From Ruminococcaceae bacterium FB2012 (GTDB taxonomy: Bacteria > Bacillota > Clostridia > Oscillospirales > Ruminococcaceae), in the NCBI GenBank assembly GCA_900104495.1, contig FMXS01000005.1:186001-250000 (forward strand): 64,000 nucleotides of DNA, written 5' to 3'. Shown here piece by piece: positions 8,521 to 14,940 of this stretch; within the stretch, counting starts at the first letter, position 1; every line of letters starts with the position of its first letter. Position numbers and translations under genes: made by a program. Below the pieces are notes generated by a model, which was not told the DNA's origin, did no database searches, and worked only from the letters and a program-made list of their open reading frames with translations.

Positions 8521-8685
8521 TATACTTATCTATTCTTACCTTACCTATTCTTACCTAACCTATTCTTACCTAACCTATACTGTGTTGACGTTATGTATAC
8601 AGACTGTATACATAACGACGACAGGCTGTATACACTCACCTGTACTTACCTGTACTCACCTTACCTATACTCACCTATGCGGACA
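8521..8685. repeat. Pyrimidine-rich TACC tandem repeat field
   Basis: A 15-base unit TATTCTTACCTAACC occurs three times in tandem (8531-8545, 8546-8560, 8561-8575, the first with TT for TA). After a 29-bp palindrome the field continues to 8685 as alternating CTCACC/CTTACC and TGTA/TATA steps. It fills much of the 618-base gap between rny and iorA. It is non-coding as far as can be seen, is not a CRISPR (no spacers) and has no counterpart elsewhere in the window. Confidence 0.75.
8589..8617. repeat. 29-bp perfect palindrome
   Basis: CGTTATGTATACAG (8589-8602) is mirrored exactly by CTGTATACATAACG (8604-8617) around a single A. A further half-like CTGTATAC lies at 8625-8632. It is in the middle of the TACC repeat field, about 130 bases upstream of the iorA -35. 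It could be an operator for a dimeric regulator; no T tract follows, so a terminator is unlikely. Confidence 0.7.
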
Positions 8686-8724
8686 TTTGGCTGACATTTG
8701 GTTGTCAGCCGTTCTCCCGACTTT

Positions 8725-8741
8725 GCGGAAATGCTTTCCGC
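8725..8741 (+). promoter_or_regulatory. Short hairpin or operator abutting the iorA -35
   Basis: GCGGAAA (8725-8731) and TTTCCGC (8735-8741) are perfect inverted copies around TGC, ending 5 bases before the -35 box. The position suits an activator or repressor site. As RNA it would also form a terminator-like hairpin before a T-rich stretch for any transcript coming from upstream. Confidence 0.4.
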
Positions 8742-8746
8742 GGGTC

Positions 8747-8775
8747 TTGATTTTTTTATAATAGTGTGCTATAAT
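8747..8775 (+). promoter_or_regulatory. Sigma-A promoter of the iorA operon
   Basis: TTGATT (8747-8752) and TATAAT (8770-8775) are 17 bases apart. Start of transcription is expected near 8782, about 73 bases before the iorA ATG. Confidence 0.8.
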
Positions 8776-8854
8776 AAACTGGATATGCAGATGCTTTTCT
8801 GTTACGCTCTGCTGCTTTAAAGTGCAACTCTATTTATCGAAAGGACAGATACAA

Positions 8855-10579
8855 ATGAAAAAACTGATGCTGGGCAACGAAGCCTTCGCCCGCGGCCTCT
8901 ATGAGGCAGGATGCAGGATCGCTTCCTCCTACCCCGGAACACCCTCCACCGAGATCACCGAGGAGGTGGCAAAGTACGACGAGGTCTATGCCGAATGGGC
9001 TCCCAACGAGAAGGTAGCCATGGAAGTGGCTCTGGGCGCTTCTATCGCCGGAGCAAGGAGCTTCTGCGCCATGAAGCACGTCGGTCTCAACGTGGCTGCC
9101 GACCCGCTCTACACCGCAGGCTACACCGGCGTTACCGGCGGTATGGTCATCGCCGTTGCCGACGACCCCGGGATGCATTCCTCTCAGAACGAGCAGGATT
9201 CCCGTCACCACGCCATTGCCTCCAAGGTAATGATGATCGAGCCCTCCGACTCCGCCGAGTGCAAGGAGTTCGCAAAGGCCGCCTTTGACCTCTCCGAGAA
9301 ATTCGACACTCCCGTCATCGTGAGGATGTCTACCCGTGTGGCTCACTCCCAGTCGGCGGTGGAGCTTTGCGACAGGGAAGAGCATGAGCTTATCCCCTAC
9401 AAGAAGAACGCAGGCAAGTTCGTTATGATGCCCGGCAACGCCATACGCCGCCACCCCGAGGTGGAGCAGAGGCTCGTTGACATCCGTGAGTATGCCGAGA
9501 CCTCGCCTCTGAACCGGGTCGAGTACAACGACACCAAGATCGGCGTCATCGCCGCGGGCATTTCCTATCAGTACGCAAGAGAAGCTCTCGGAAACAAGGC
9601 TTCTTATCTGAAGCTGGGTATCGTGAACCCTCTGCCGGTGGAGATCATCAAGGATTTCTGCTCCAAGTGCGAAACGGTCTACGTCATCGAACAGCTGGAC
9701 GACGTTATCGAGACACACTGCAAAAAGCAAGGCCTTAACGTTCACGGCAAGGACACCTTCTCCCTGCTGGGAGAGATCTCTCAGTCTATCGTCCGTGAGA
9801 AGATCCTGGGCGAGAAGGCCGAGTTCGCGGAGTTCCCGGAGAACGTTCCGGTACGTCCTCCCGTTATGTGCGCGGGATGTCCCCACAGAGGACTGTTCTA
9901 CTGCCTCTCCAAGCTGGGAGTTACGGTCTCCGGCGACATCGGATGCTACACTTTGGGCGCTACCGCACCTCTCTGCGCAATGGACAGCACCATCTGCATG
10001 GGCGCATCCATCAGCGCTCTTCACGGCTTCAATAAGGCAAGAGGAGCCGAGGCCGAGAAGCACAGCGTTGCCGTCATCGGCGACTCCACATTTATGCACA
10101 GCGGCATGACCGGCCTTGTGAACATCGCCTACAACGCTACAAATACCACGGTCATCATCCTTGACAACTCTATCACCGGCATGACAGGCCACCAGCAGAA
10201 CCCCACCACCGGCAAGAACCTCAAGGGCGATCCGGCGGCGGCAGTTAACCTCGAGGACCTCTGTCACGCTATCGGCATCAAGAGCGTAAGAGTAGTCGAT
10301 CCCTACCATATGGCCGAGACCGAGGCCGTCATCAAGGAAGAACTTGCCAAGGACGAGCCCTCCGTCATCATCAGCCGCAGGCCCTGCGCTCTGCTGAAAT
10401 ACGTTAAGCACAATCCTCCGCTGAAATGCGATCAGGACAAGTGCGTGGGCTGCAAGCAGTGCCTGAAGATCGGATGTCCCGCTATTTCGGTACACGACAA
10501 GAAGATGACCATAGACCATACCCAGTGCGTGGGCTGCGGCATCTGCACCGAGATGTGCAAGCTGGGCGCTATCAAATAA
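8855..10579 (+). CDS. iorA: Indolepyruvate:ferredoxin oxidoreductase, alpha subunit
   Basis: The 574-residue subunit of the thiamine-diphosphate 2-oxoacid oxidoreductase turns arylpyruvates (from Trp, Phe, Tyr) plus CoA into aryl-acetyl-CoA, CO2 and reduced ferredoxin. The N-terminus carries the pyrimidine-binding domain (SSYPGTPSTEITE). The middle has MCAGCPHRGLFYCL and the ThDP-pyrophosphate region GDIGCYTLG with GDSTFMHSGMTG. The C-terminus is a two-cluster ferredoxin: CVGCKQCLKIGCP near residue 533 and CVGCGICTEMC near 558. A GTG-started extension upstream (8822) exists, but AAAGGA 9 bases before the ATG at 8855 fixes the start. The beta subunit follows after one intervening gene. Confidence 0.96.
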   Translation: MKKLMLGNEAFARGLYEAGCRIASSYPGTPSTEITEEVAKYDEVYAEWAPNEKVAMEVALGASIAGARSFCAMKHVGLNVAADPLYTAGYTGVTGGMVIAVADDPGMHSSQNEQDSRHHAIASKVMMIEPSDSAECKEFAKAAFDLSEKFDTPVIVRMSTRVAHSQSAVELCDREEHELIPYKKNAGKFVMMPGNAIRRHPEVEQRLVDIREYAETSPLNRVEYNDTKIGVIAAGISYQYAREALGNKASYLKLGIVNPLPVEIIKDFCSKCETVYVIEQLDDVIETHCKKQGLNVHGKDTFSLLGEISQSIVREKILGEKAEFAEFPENVPVRPPVMCAGCPHRGLFYCLSKLGVTVSGDIGCYTLGATAPLCAMDSTICMGASISALHGFNKARGAEAEKHSVAVIGDSTFMHSGMTGLVNIAYNATNTTVIILDNSITGMTGHQQNPTTGKNLKGDPAAAVNLEDLCHAIGIKSVRVVDPYHMAETEAVIKEELAKDEPSVIISRRPCALLKYVKHNPPLKCDQDKCVGCKQCLKIGCPAISVHDKKMTIDHTQCVGCGICTEMCKLGAIK

Positions 10580-10601
10580 AAATTATAGGGTAACAATAAG
10601 A

Positions 10602-11042
10602 ATGGATTTTGAATTTGATAAAGACGATAAAAAGGCTTTGGGCATAATAGGTGCCCTTCTCGGAGCAGCGCTCGCAATGGGACTGTGGTGCCTGCTTGGC
10701 TATTTCGGGAAAATGGCATTCATAAGCGGCATAGCTATGTGCGTCGGTGTTATCGGCGGATACTATCTGTTAGGTAAGGGTATGAGCATCGTCGGACTTG
10801 TTATATGCGGTATTATTATGATTGCAGCTGTGTTCTTTTCAGTAAGGCTAAGCTACGGCCTTTGGCTTTACCATAAGCTTGACGGTACAATGTCGTTCGG
10901 AGACTGTTACAGCAAGGTAATGAAGCTGCTTGAATCACTGGGTGAAAAGGGTTCTTTCTATAAAGACCTCGGACTTGGTTACCTGTTCACGGTCGGCGGC
11001 GGTTTCTATATGCTTTTCAAGCTGGGCATCATAGACAATTGA
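10602..11042 (+). CDS. Small four-helix membrane protein between iorA and iorB, unknown function
   Basis: The 146-residue protein begins with an acidic-basic tip (MDFEFDKDDKK). It then shows four hydrophobic segments near residues 14-35, 38-55, 60-85 and 125-142. No family is recognised. It lies 22 bases after iorA and 44 bases before iorB on the same strand, so it should be on the same transcript. Its ribosome site (TAGGGTAACA) is weak, and its codons (ATA, TTA, TAT, AAA) look more AT-rich than those of iorA and iorB. Both points suggest later insertion into the operon. A transport or redox-partner role would be a guess from position only. Confidence 0.75.
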   Translation: MDFEFDKDDKKALGIIGALLGAALAMGLWCLLGYFGKMAFISGIAMCVGVIGGYYLLGKGMSIVGLVICGIIMIAAVFFSVRLSYGLWLYHKLDGTMSFGDCYSKVMKLLESLGEKGSFYKDLGLGYLFTVGGGFYMLFKLGIIDN

Positions 11043-11086
11043 TACTTATACGATGAGAACAACAATTAACTAAGGAGTTGTGATAA

Positions 11087-11662
11087 ATGGAAACTAAATC
11101 AATTATGATAGTGGGCGTGGGCGGACAGGGCTCACTGCTGGCATCCCGTATAATCGGAAACGTGCTGCTGTCCCAGGGCTTTGAGGTCAAGGTCAGCGAG
11201 GTACACGGAATGAGCCAGAGAGGCGGTTCGGTAGTCACCTACGTCAAGTACGGCGACGAGGTGAACAGCCCCGTTATCGTCAAGGGCGAAGCGGATATAA
11301 TCATCAGCTTTGAGCAGCTGGAGGCTGCACGCTGGCTGCCTTTCCTTAAAAAGGGAGGACACCTTGTGACATCGACTCAGCAGATAGACCCCATGCCCGT
11401 CATCAACGGAGCGGCGGTCTATCCCGAGGATATAATCAGCAAGATCAAGGCCCTGGGCGTGGACGTCATCGCCGTGGATGCTCTGACCCTCGCGGAGCAG
11501 GCAGGCACCGCCAAGGCATCCAACGTGGTGCTTATGGGCGTGGTCTCCACCAAGATGCCCTTTGAGGAGAGCGTTTGGCAGGCAGCCCTGGAGCAGTGCG
11601 TCCCCGCCAAGTTCTTAGAGCTGAACAAGAAGGCGTTTGCCCTCGGACGAGCAGCGCAGTGA
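11087..11662 (+). CDS. iorB: Indolepyruvate:ferredoxin oxidoreductase, beta subunit
   Basis: The 191-residue gamma/beta-type subunit (POR_N/KOR gamma fold) has the family's glycine-rich start IMIVGVGGQGSLLASRIIG at residues 5-23 and the SEVHGMSQRGGSVVTYVKYG segment. It pairs with IorA to complete the enzyme; the usual operon order is iorA-iorB. The length is normal. AAGGAG precedes the ATG by 9-10 bases. The stop is followed directly by a GC-rich repeat block and then a paaK-like gene. Confidence 0.95.
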   Translation: METKSIMIVGVGGQGSLLASRIIGNVLLSQGFEVKVSEVHGMSQRGGSVVTYVKYGDEVNSPVIVKGEADIIISFEQLEAARWLPFLKKGGHLVTSTQQIDPMPVINGAAVYPEDIISKIKALGVDVIAVDALTLAEQAGTAKASNVVLMGVVSTKMPFEESVWQAALEQCVPAKFLELNKKAFALGRAAQ

Positions 11663-11666
11663 ACGC

Positions 11667-11705
11667 CGGTCCGAGCGCGGACAGCGCAATTCCGCCGCGC
11701 GCACA
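11667..11705 (+). repeat. Dispersed repeat A, copy 1 (truncated)
   Basis: This copy starts GGTCCGAGCGCGGACAGCGC and continues through AATTCCGCCG, matching the left part of the family A element (other copies near 13.66, 18.02, 23.76, 26.2 and 32.26 kb). It starts 5 bases after the iorB stop. The right half is missing. A short direct repeat, GCGCAGTGAACGCCG, occurs at about 11655 and 11755 on both sides of the next 100 bases. Confidence 0.7.
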
Positions 11706-11795
11706 GCGCAGCCGAGGGGCCTTTGGGGCAGAGAGAACGGAGCGACCAACGGGAGCGCAGTGAACGCCGCCCCAAACTGTCCCCCGAGGCGAGCA

Positions 11796-11831
11796 GGGGG
11801 TATGGGGGCCCTGCCCCCATTAAGATAAGGA
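11796..11831 (+). repeat. Dispersed repeat C, copy 1, just before paaK
   Basis: GGGGGTATGGGGGC, a 3-base loop, GCCCCCATTAAGATAAGGA. The 7-bp stem TGGGGGC/GCCCCCA (11803-11819) is followed by the ribosome site of the paaK-like gene. A near-identical copy precedes the deacetylase gene at 45967. Confidence 0.75.
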
Positions 11832-11841
11832 GTGTGATTCT

Positions 11842-13149
11842 ATGGGAAAATATTGGAATGAAGAAATGGAGTGCATGGAGCCCGACAAGATGCGTGCTTT
11901 GCAGAGCGAAAGGCTCGTGAAGCAGGTGCGTCACGTCTGGGACAATGTGCCTTACTATCGGGCGAAAATGGAAGAAAAGGGCGTCACGCCCGATGACATC
12001 AAGGGGATAGAGGACCTGCACAAGCTGCCCTTCCTCTCCAAGGCCGACCTGAGGGACGCTTATCCCTTCGGACTGCTGGCGAAGCCTCTGTCGGAGTGCG
12101 TGCGTATCCATTCTACCAGCGGCACCACCGGCAAGAGAGTCGTGGCTTTCTACACCCAGCATGACATCGACCTCTGGAACGACTGCACCGCAAGAGCTAT
12201 CACCGCAGCGGGCGGCACCAAGGACGATGTTGTTCAGGTAGCTTACGGCTACGGCCTGTTTACAGGCGGAGCGGGTATTGACGGCGGTTCCCACAAGGTC
12301 GGCTGTCTGACCCTGCCTATGTCCTCGGGAAATACCGAGAGACAGATACAGTTCATGGAGGACCTTGGCTCGACGATCATCTGCTGTACGCCCTCTTATG
12401 CGGCCTACATCGGCGAGACGCTGAAGAAAATGGGCAAGTCCCCCGATGATCTGAAGCTGAAAGCGGGCATCTTCGGCGCCGAGCCCTGGACCGAGGAAAT
12501 GCGCCAGGAGATCGAAAAGAGCCTGGGCATCAAGGCCTATGACATCTACGGCCTTACCGAGACCAGCGGTCCGGGCGTGGCCTTTGAGTGCGAGTGCCAG
12601 AAGGGTATGCACATCAACGAGGATAACTTCATCGCCGAGATCATCGACCCCGACACCGGGGAGCCTCTCCCCGACGGGACAAAGGGCGAGTTGGTGTTCA
12701 CTTCTATCACCAAGGAGGCCTTTCCGCTGCTGCGTTATCGGACAAGGGATATCTGCGTGCTGACCCGCGGCAAATGCGCTTGCGGAAGAACGCTGGTAAA
12801 AATGGCCAAGCCTATGGGCCGCTCGGACGATATGCTCATCATCCGCGGAGTGAACGTGTTCCCGTCGCAGATCGAGACAGTCCTGCTCAAGCACAGCAAC
12901 GCCAGCCCCAACTATCAGATCGTTGTGGGCCGCGAGAACAACAACGACACCTTCGAGATCCGCGTGGAGCTTACCGAGGAGATGTTCAGCGATACTATCC
13001 GCTCTATCGAGGAGCTTGAAAAGAAGATCGCCGGTGATATGCACACCGTCCTCGGAATCAAGGCCAAGATCAGACTTGTGGAGCCCAACTCCATACCCCG
13101 CTCCGAGGGCAAGGCCAAGCGTGTCATCGACACGAGGAACTTAGTCTGA
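11842..13149 (+). CDS. Phenylacetate-CoA ligase-like enzyme (PaaK family)
   Basis: The 435-residue AMP-forming acyl-adenylate enzyme has STSGTTGKRV near residues 91-100 (P-loop-like ATP motif), YGLTETSGPGVAFEC near 234-248, and RTRDICVLTRGKCACGRT with the cysteine pair seen in PaaK proteins. PaaK makes aryl-acetyl-CoA from the acid. Beside iorAB it may work with the oxidoreductase in the direction of free arylacetate formation (inference from operon context). The start is fixed by AAGGAG 9 bases upstream. Its stop overlaps the start of the next gene (TGATG). The exact substrate (phenyl-, indole- or hydroxyphenylacetate) cannot be told from sequence. Confidence 0.92.
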   Translation: MGKYWNEEMECMEPDKMRALQSERLVKQVRHVWDNVPYYRAKMEEKGVTPDDIKGIEDLHKLPFLSKADLRDAYPFGLLAKPLSECVRIHSTSGTTGKRVVAFYTQHDIDLWNDCTARAITAAGGTKDDVVQVAYGYGLFTGGAGIDGGSHKVGCLTLPMSSGNTERQIQFMEDLGSTIICCTPSYAAYIGETLKKMGKSPDDLKLKAGIFGAEPWTEEMRQEIEKSLGIKAYDIYGLTETSGPGVAFECECQKGMHINEDNFIAEIIDPDTGEPLPDGTKGELVFTSITKEAFPLLRYRTRDICVLTRGKCACGRTLVKMAKPMGRSDDMLIIRGVNVFPSQIETVLLKHSNASPNYQIVVGRENNNDTFEIRVELTEEMFSDTIRSIEELEKKIAGDMHTVLGIKAKIRLVEPNSIPRSEGKAKRVIDTRNLV

Positions 13150-13655
13150 TGAGCATAGGCGTGCTGTTTGCGGTGCCGGCGGAGGTGGTAGAGCATATCC
13201 GCTCTCTGCCCATGCCGGAAAGGCCGGTCTACATCTCGGAGGAGCTGGAGGACCTTTACTTTGAGGATTATCCCGAGCGCACCGCCGAGCTGGACAAGTC
13301 CTGGGACGCTATCCACCGTTCGCTTACCGACGGGAGCCTCTGCTTCGACTGCGGAGAATATCCCTTGGGCGGGGTCATCCTCGGAGGGGAACTTCTTTAC
13401 TACGACGGCGAGGAGTACGACGACTACATCATCACCGCCAAGAGTCCACTTGAAGTTGCCCGTCTTGCGGAGGGGCTGGAAAAGCTCACCAAGGCGAAGT
13501 TCAAACGGGGCTACGAAAGCATCGACGGCTCCTATCCCGAGCCCAAGTCCAAGGAGGATATGGAATACTCCTGGGAGTATCTTGAAGATGCGGTGCCCTT
13601 TTTCCGTCACGCGGCAGGCCAAGGCCTTTGGGTGCTGTTCACGGCGGACCAGTAG
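13149..13655 (+). CDS. DUF1877 (YfbM-like) protein
   Basis: The 168-residue soluble acidic protein resembles DUF1877/YfbM, with the opening MSIGVLFAVPAEVVEHI and the usual length. The family has no firm function. The middle repeats of acidic and tyrosine residues (LYYDGEEYDDYIIT) are typical. The ATG shares one base with the stop of the paaK-like gene, so it is translationally coupled to it. The TAG stop lies at the left edge of repeat A copy 2. A role in arylacetate metabolism is not supported beyond position. Confidence 0.8.
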   Translation: MSIGVLFAVPAEVVEHIRSLPMPERPVYISEELEDLYFEDYPERTAELDKSWDAIHRSLTDGSLCFDCGEYPLGGVILGGELLYYDGEEYDDYIITAKSPLEVARLAEGLEKLTKAKFKRGYESIDGSYPEPKSKEDMEYSWEYLEDAVPFFRHAAGQGLWVLFTADQ

Positions 13656-13725
13656 TCCGAGCGCGGACGGCGCAATTCCGCCGAGCCGTAATATGTGCGT
13701 ACGGAAACGTTTGTACCGGCGGAGT
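13655..13725 (+). repeat. Dispersed repeat A, copy 2
   Basis: GTCCGAGCGCGGACGGCGCA at 13655 is followed by a stem CCGCCG (13678-13683) with CGGCGG (13717-13722). The loop resembles the other copies (GGAAACGTTTGTA for GGAAGGAAAGTTTGT) but carries its own small palindrome. The copy begins at the stop codon of the DUF1877 gene. Confidence 0.75.
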
Positions 13726-13804
13726 CATTAGTTGTAAATCAAGCGTATAGATTCCCCTTTCAAGCCGCATCAGCTGTGAGAGGGAATATAGGGAGGGAAT
13801 AACT

Positions 13805-14236
13805 ATGTCAATAAAGCAGTTATCTATCTTTGCGGAAAACAGGCCGGGAAGGCTCAACAATATCACACACCTGCTGGCGGTGAACGGTATCAATATCCGC
13901 GCTATGAGCGTGGCGGATACCAAGGATTTCGGCATCCTGCGGCTTATCGTCAACGACGCCGACAAGGCGGTGGCGGCTCTCAGAGAGGGCGGCTGCGCGG
14001 TGACGGTCTCCAAGGTGCTGGCGATACAGATACCCGACAGGCCGGGCGGGCTCGCCGCGGCTATGCAGGTGCTCTACGACAATAATGTCAGCGTGGAGTA
14101 TATGTACTCCGCTTTCATCAGCGAGAAGAGCGAGGAGGCTTATCTGATCCTCCGCGCCGACAGCAACGAAGCCGCCGAGCAGGCCTTCGACGGCAGATAT
14201 AAGCTGCTCACCGAAAGCGAGCTTCTGAATATGTGA
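13805..14236 (+). CDS. Tandem ACT-domain protein
   Basis: This 143-residue protein is built of two ACT domains, residues 1-65 (IKQLSIFAENRPGRLNNITH) and 70-140 (KVLAIQIPDRPGGLAAAMQV). Each begins with the N/D-R-P-G-x-L amino-acid-binding turn. Such stand-alone ACT proteins are often encoded beside iorAB and paaK in clostridia and are thought to sense amino acids. The target here is unknown. GGGAGG lies 8-9 bases before the ATG. It is the last gene before a strong terminator, so it closes the iorA operon unless an unseen promoter serves it. Confidence 0.92.
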   Translation: MSIKQLSIFAENRPGRLNNITHLLAVNGINIRAMSVADTKDFGILRLIVNDADKAVAALREGGCAVTVSKVLAIQIPDRPGGLAAAMQVLYDNNVSVEYMYSAFISEKSEEAYLILRADSNEAAEQAFDGRYKLLTESELLNM

Positions 14237-14246
14237 TGATTTGCGG

Positions 14247-14279
14247 CACCTCTGTTTTCCAAACAGAGGTGTATTTTTT
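14247..14279 (+). terminator. Rho-independent terminator of the iorA operon
   Basis: CACCTCTGTTT (14247-14257) pairs perfectly with AAACAGAGGTG (14261-14271) around TCC and is followed by TATTTTTTG. Confidence 0.95.
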
Positions 14280-14363
14280 GCGGGAGCAAATCCAATGCAT
14301 TGTGCATTGAAAAAATTTTGAGAAAAAGTGAGTGAAAACACATTCTCCCTGCGAATATATAGG

Positions 14364-14378
14364 TGAAAGGACCTTTCA
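14364..14378. promoter_or_regulatory. 15-nt palindrome upstream of the sigma factor gene
   Basis: TGAAAGG (14364-14370) and CCTTTCA (14372-14378) are perfect inverted copies around an A, 19 bases before the proposed ATG. Possible operator or leader hairpin. A second small palindrome, CAATGCA-TTG-TGCATTG, lies at 14293-14309. No sigma-A promoter was recognised here. Confidence 0.35.
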
Positions 14379-14397
14379 AAGAAAAGTGGTGATGGAT

Positions 14398-14940
14398 ATG
14401 ACCGACGAAAAGCTGCTGGAAATGATGAAGCAGGACGACGAAAGTGCGCTCCGTCTGCTTATGGACAAATACAAGAGGCTGGCGGAGTACATAGCGGCGA
14501 AGATGCTGTCATCGGAGAGCGACAGAGAGGAGACTGTTATGGACACGTTCTATAAAGTATGGGCCGCCCGCGGACAGATAGATCTGAGCCGCATGAGCCT
14601 TAAAAACTATGTTTCGATGACAGCGGCAAGCTGCACCGTGGACAAGCTGCGGAAGATAACCAAAGGCGAGCCCGTTGACCCCCTCGAGGACGATCTTGAG
14701 CTGGAGCTGGATCTGGAAAACGAGGCTGCAAGGAGCATCAATCTGGACATCATCAAGTGCTGCGTCAGGGCGATGCCTTCGCCCGACCGGGAAATATTCA
14801 TCGACAGGTACTACTATGAGATGAGCGTAAAAGAGATCGCGCTGAGGCGGGGAGTCAAAGAGAAAAAGGTGTGGAACATCCTCGCCCGCCGCAAGGAAGC
14901 GTTAAAGAAAGCGCTTATCAAGGGAGGGATAATATTATGA
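14398..14940 (+). CDS. ECF-like sigma-70 family RNA polymerase sigma factor
   Basis: About 180 residues. Region 2 (LLMDKYKRLAEYIAAKMLSS and TVMDTFYKVWAARGQIDL) is followed by an acidic linker (PLEDDLELELDLENEA). Region 4 contains MPSPDREIFIDRYYYEMSVK and a helix-turn-helix to recognise the -35. The start is uncertain: frames open from GTG 14332, ATG 14392 and ATG 14398. The last is chosen because region 2 begins shortly after it and GGTG lies just upstream. The stop overlaps the start of the next gene (ATGA), as expected for a sigma/anti-sigma pair. The stimulus and the regulon are unknown. Confidence 0.88.
   Translation: MTDEKLLEMMKQDDESALRLLMDKYKRLAEYIAAKMLSSESDREETVMDTFYKVWAARGQIDLSRMSLKNYVSMTAASCTVDKLRKITKGEPVDPLEDDLELELDLENEAARSINLDIIKCCVRAMPSPDREIFIDRYYYEMSVKEIALRRGVKEKKVWNILARRKEALKKALIKGGIIL

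Noticed and set aside
8531..8685. CRISPR array
   Set aside because: Units are 15 bases or shorter with no spacers of constant length and no cas genes.
8640..8690. GTAAGT/GTGAGT strings resembling eukaryotic splice donors on the minus strand
   Set aside because: They follow from the TACC repeat and have no meaning in a bacterial genome with intact genes around.
8834..10519. Long open frame antisense to iorA
   Set aside because: Same reasoning: no domain match while iorA is unmistakable.
14333..14357. ECF-type autoregulatory promoter (TGAAAAC ... CGAATA) before the sigma gene
   Set aside because: The spacer is only 12 bases, shorter than the 16-17 expected for ECF promoters.
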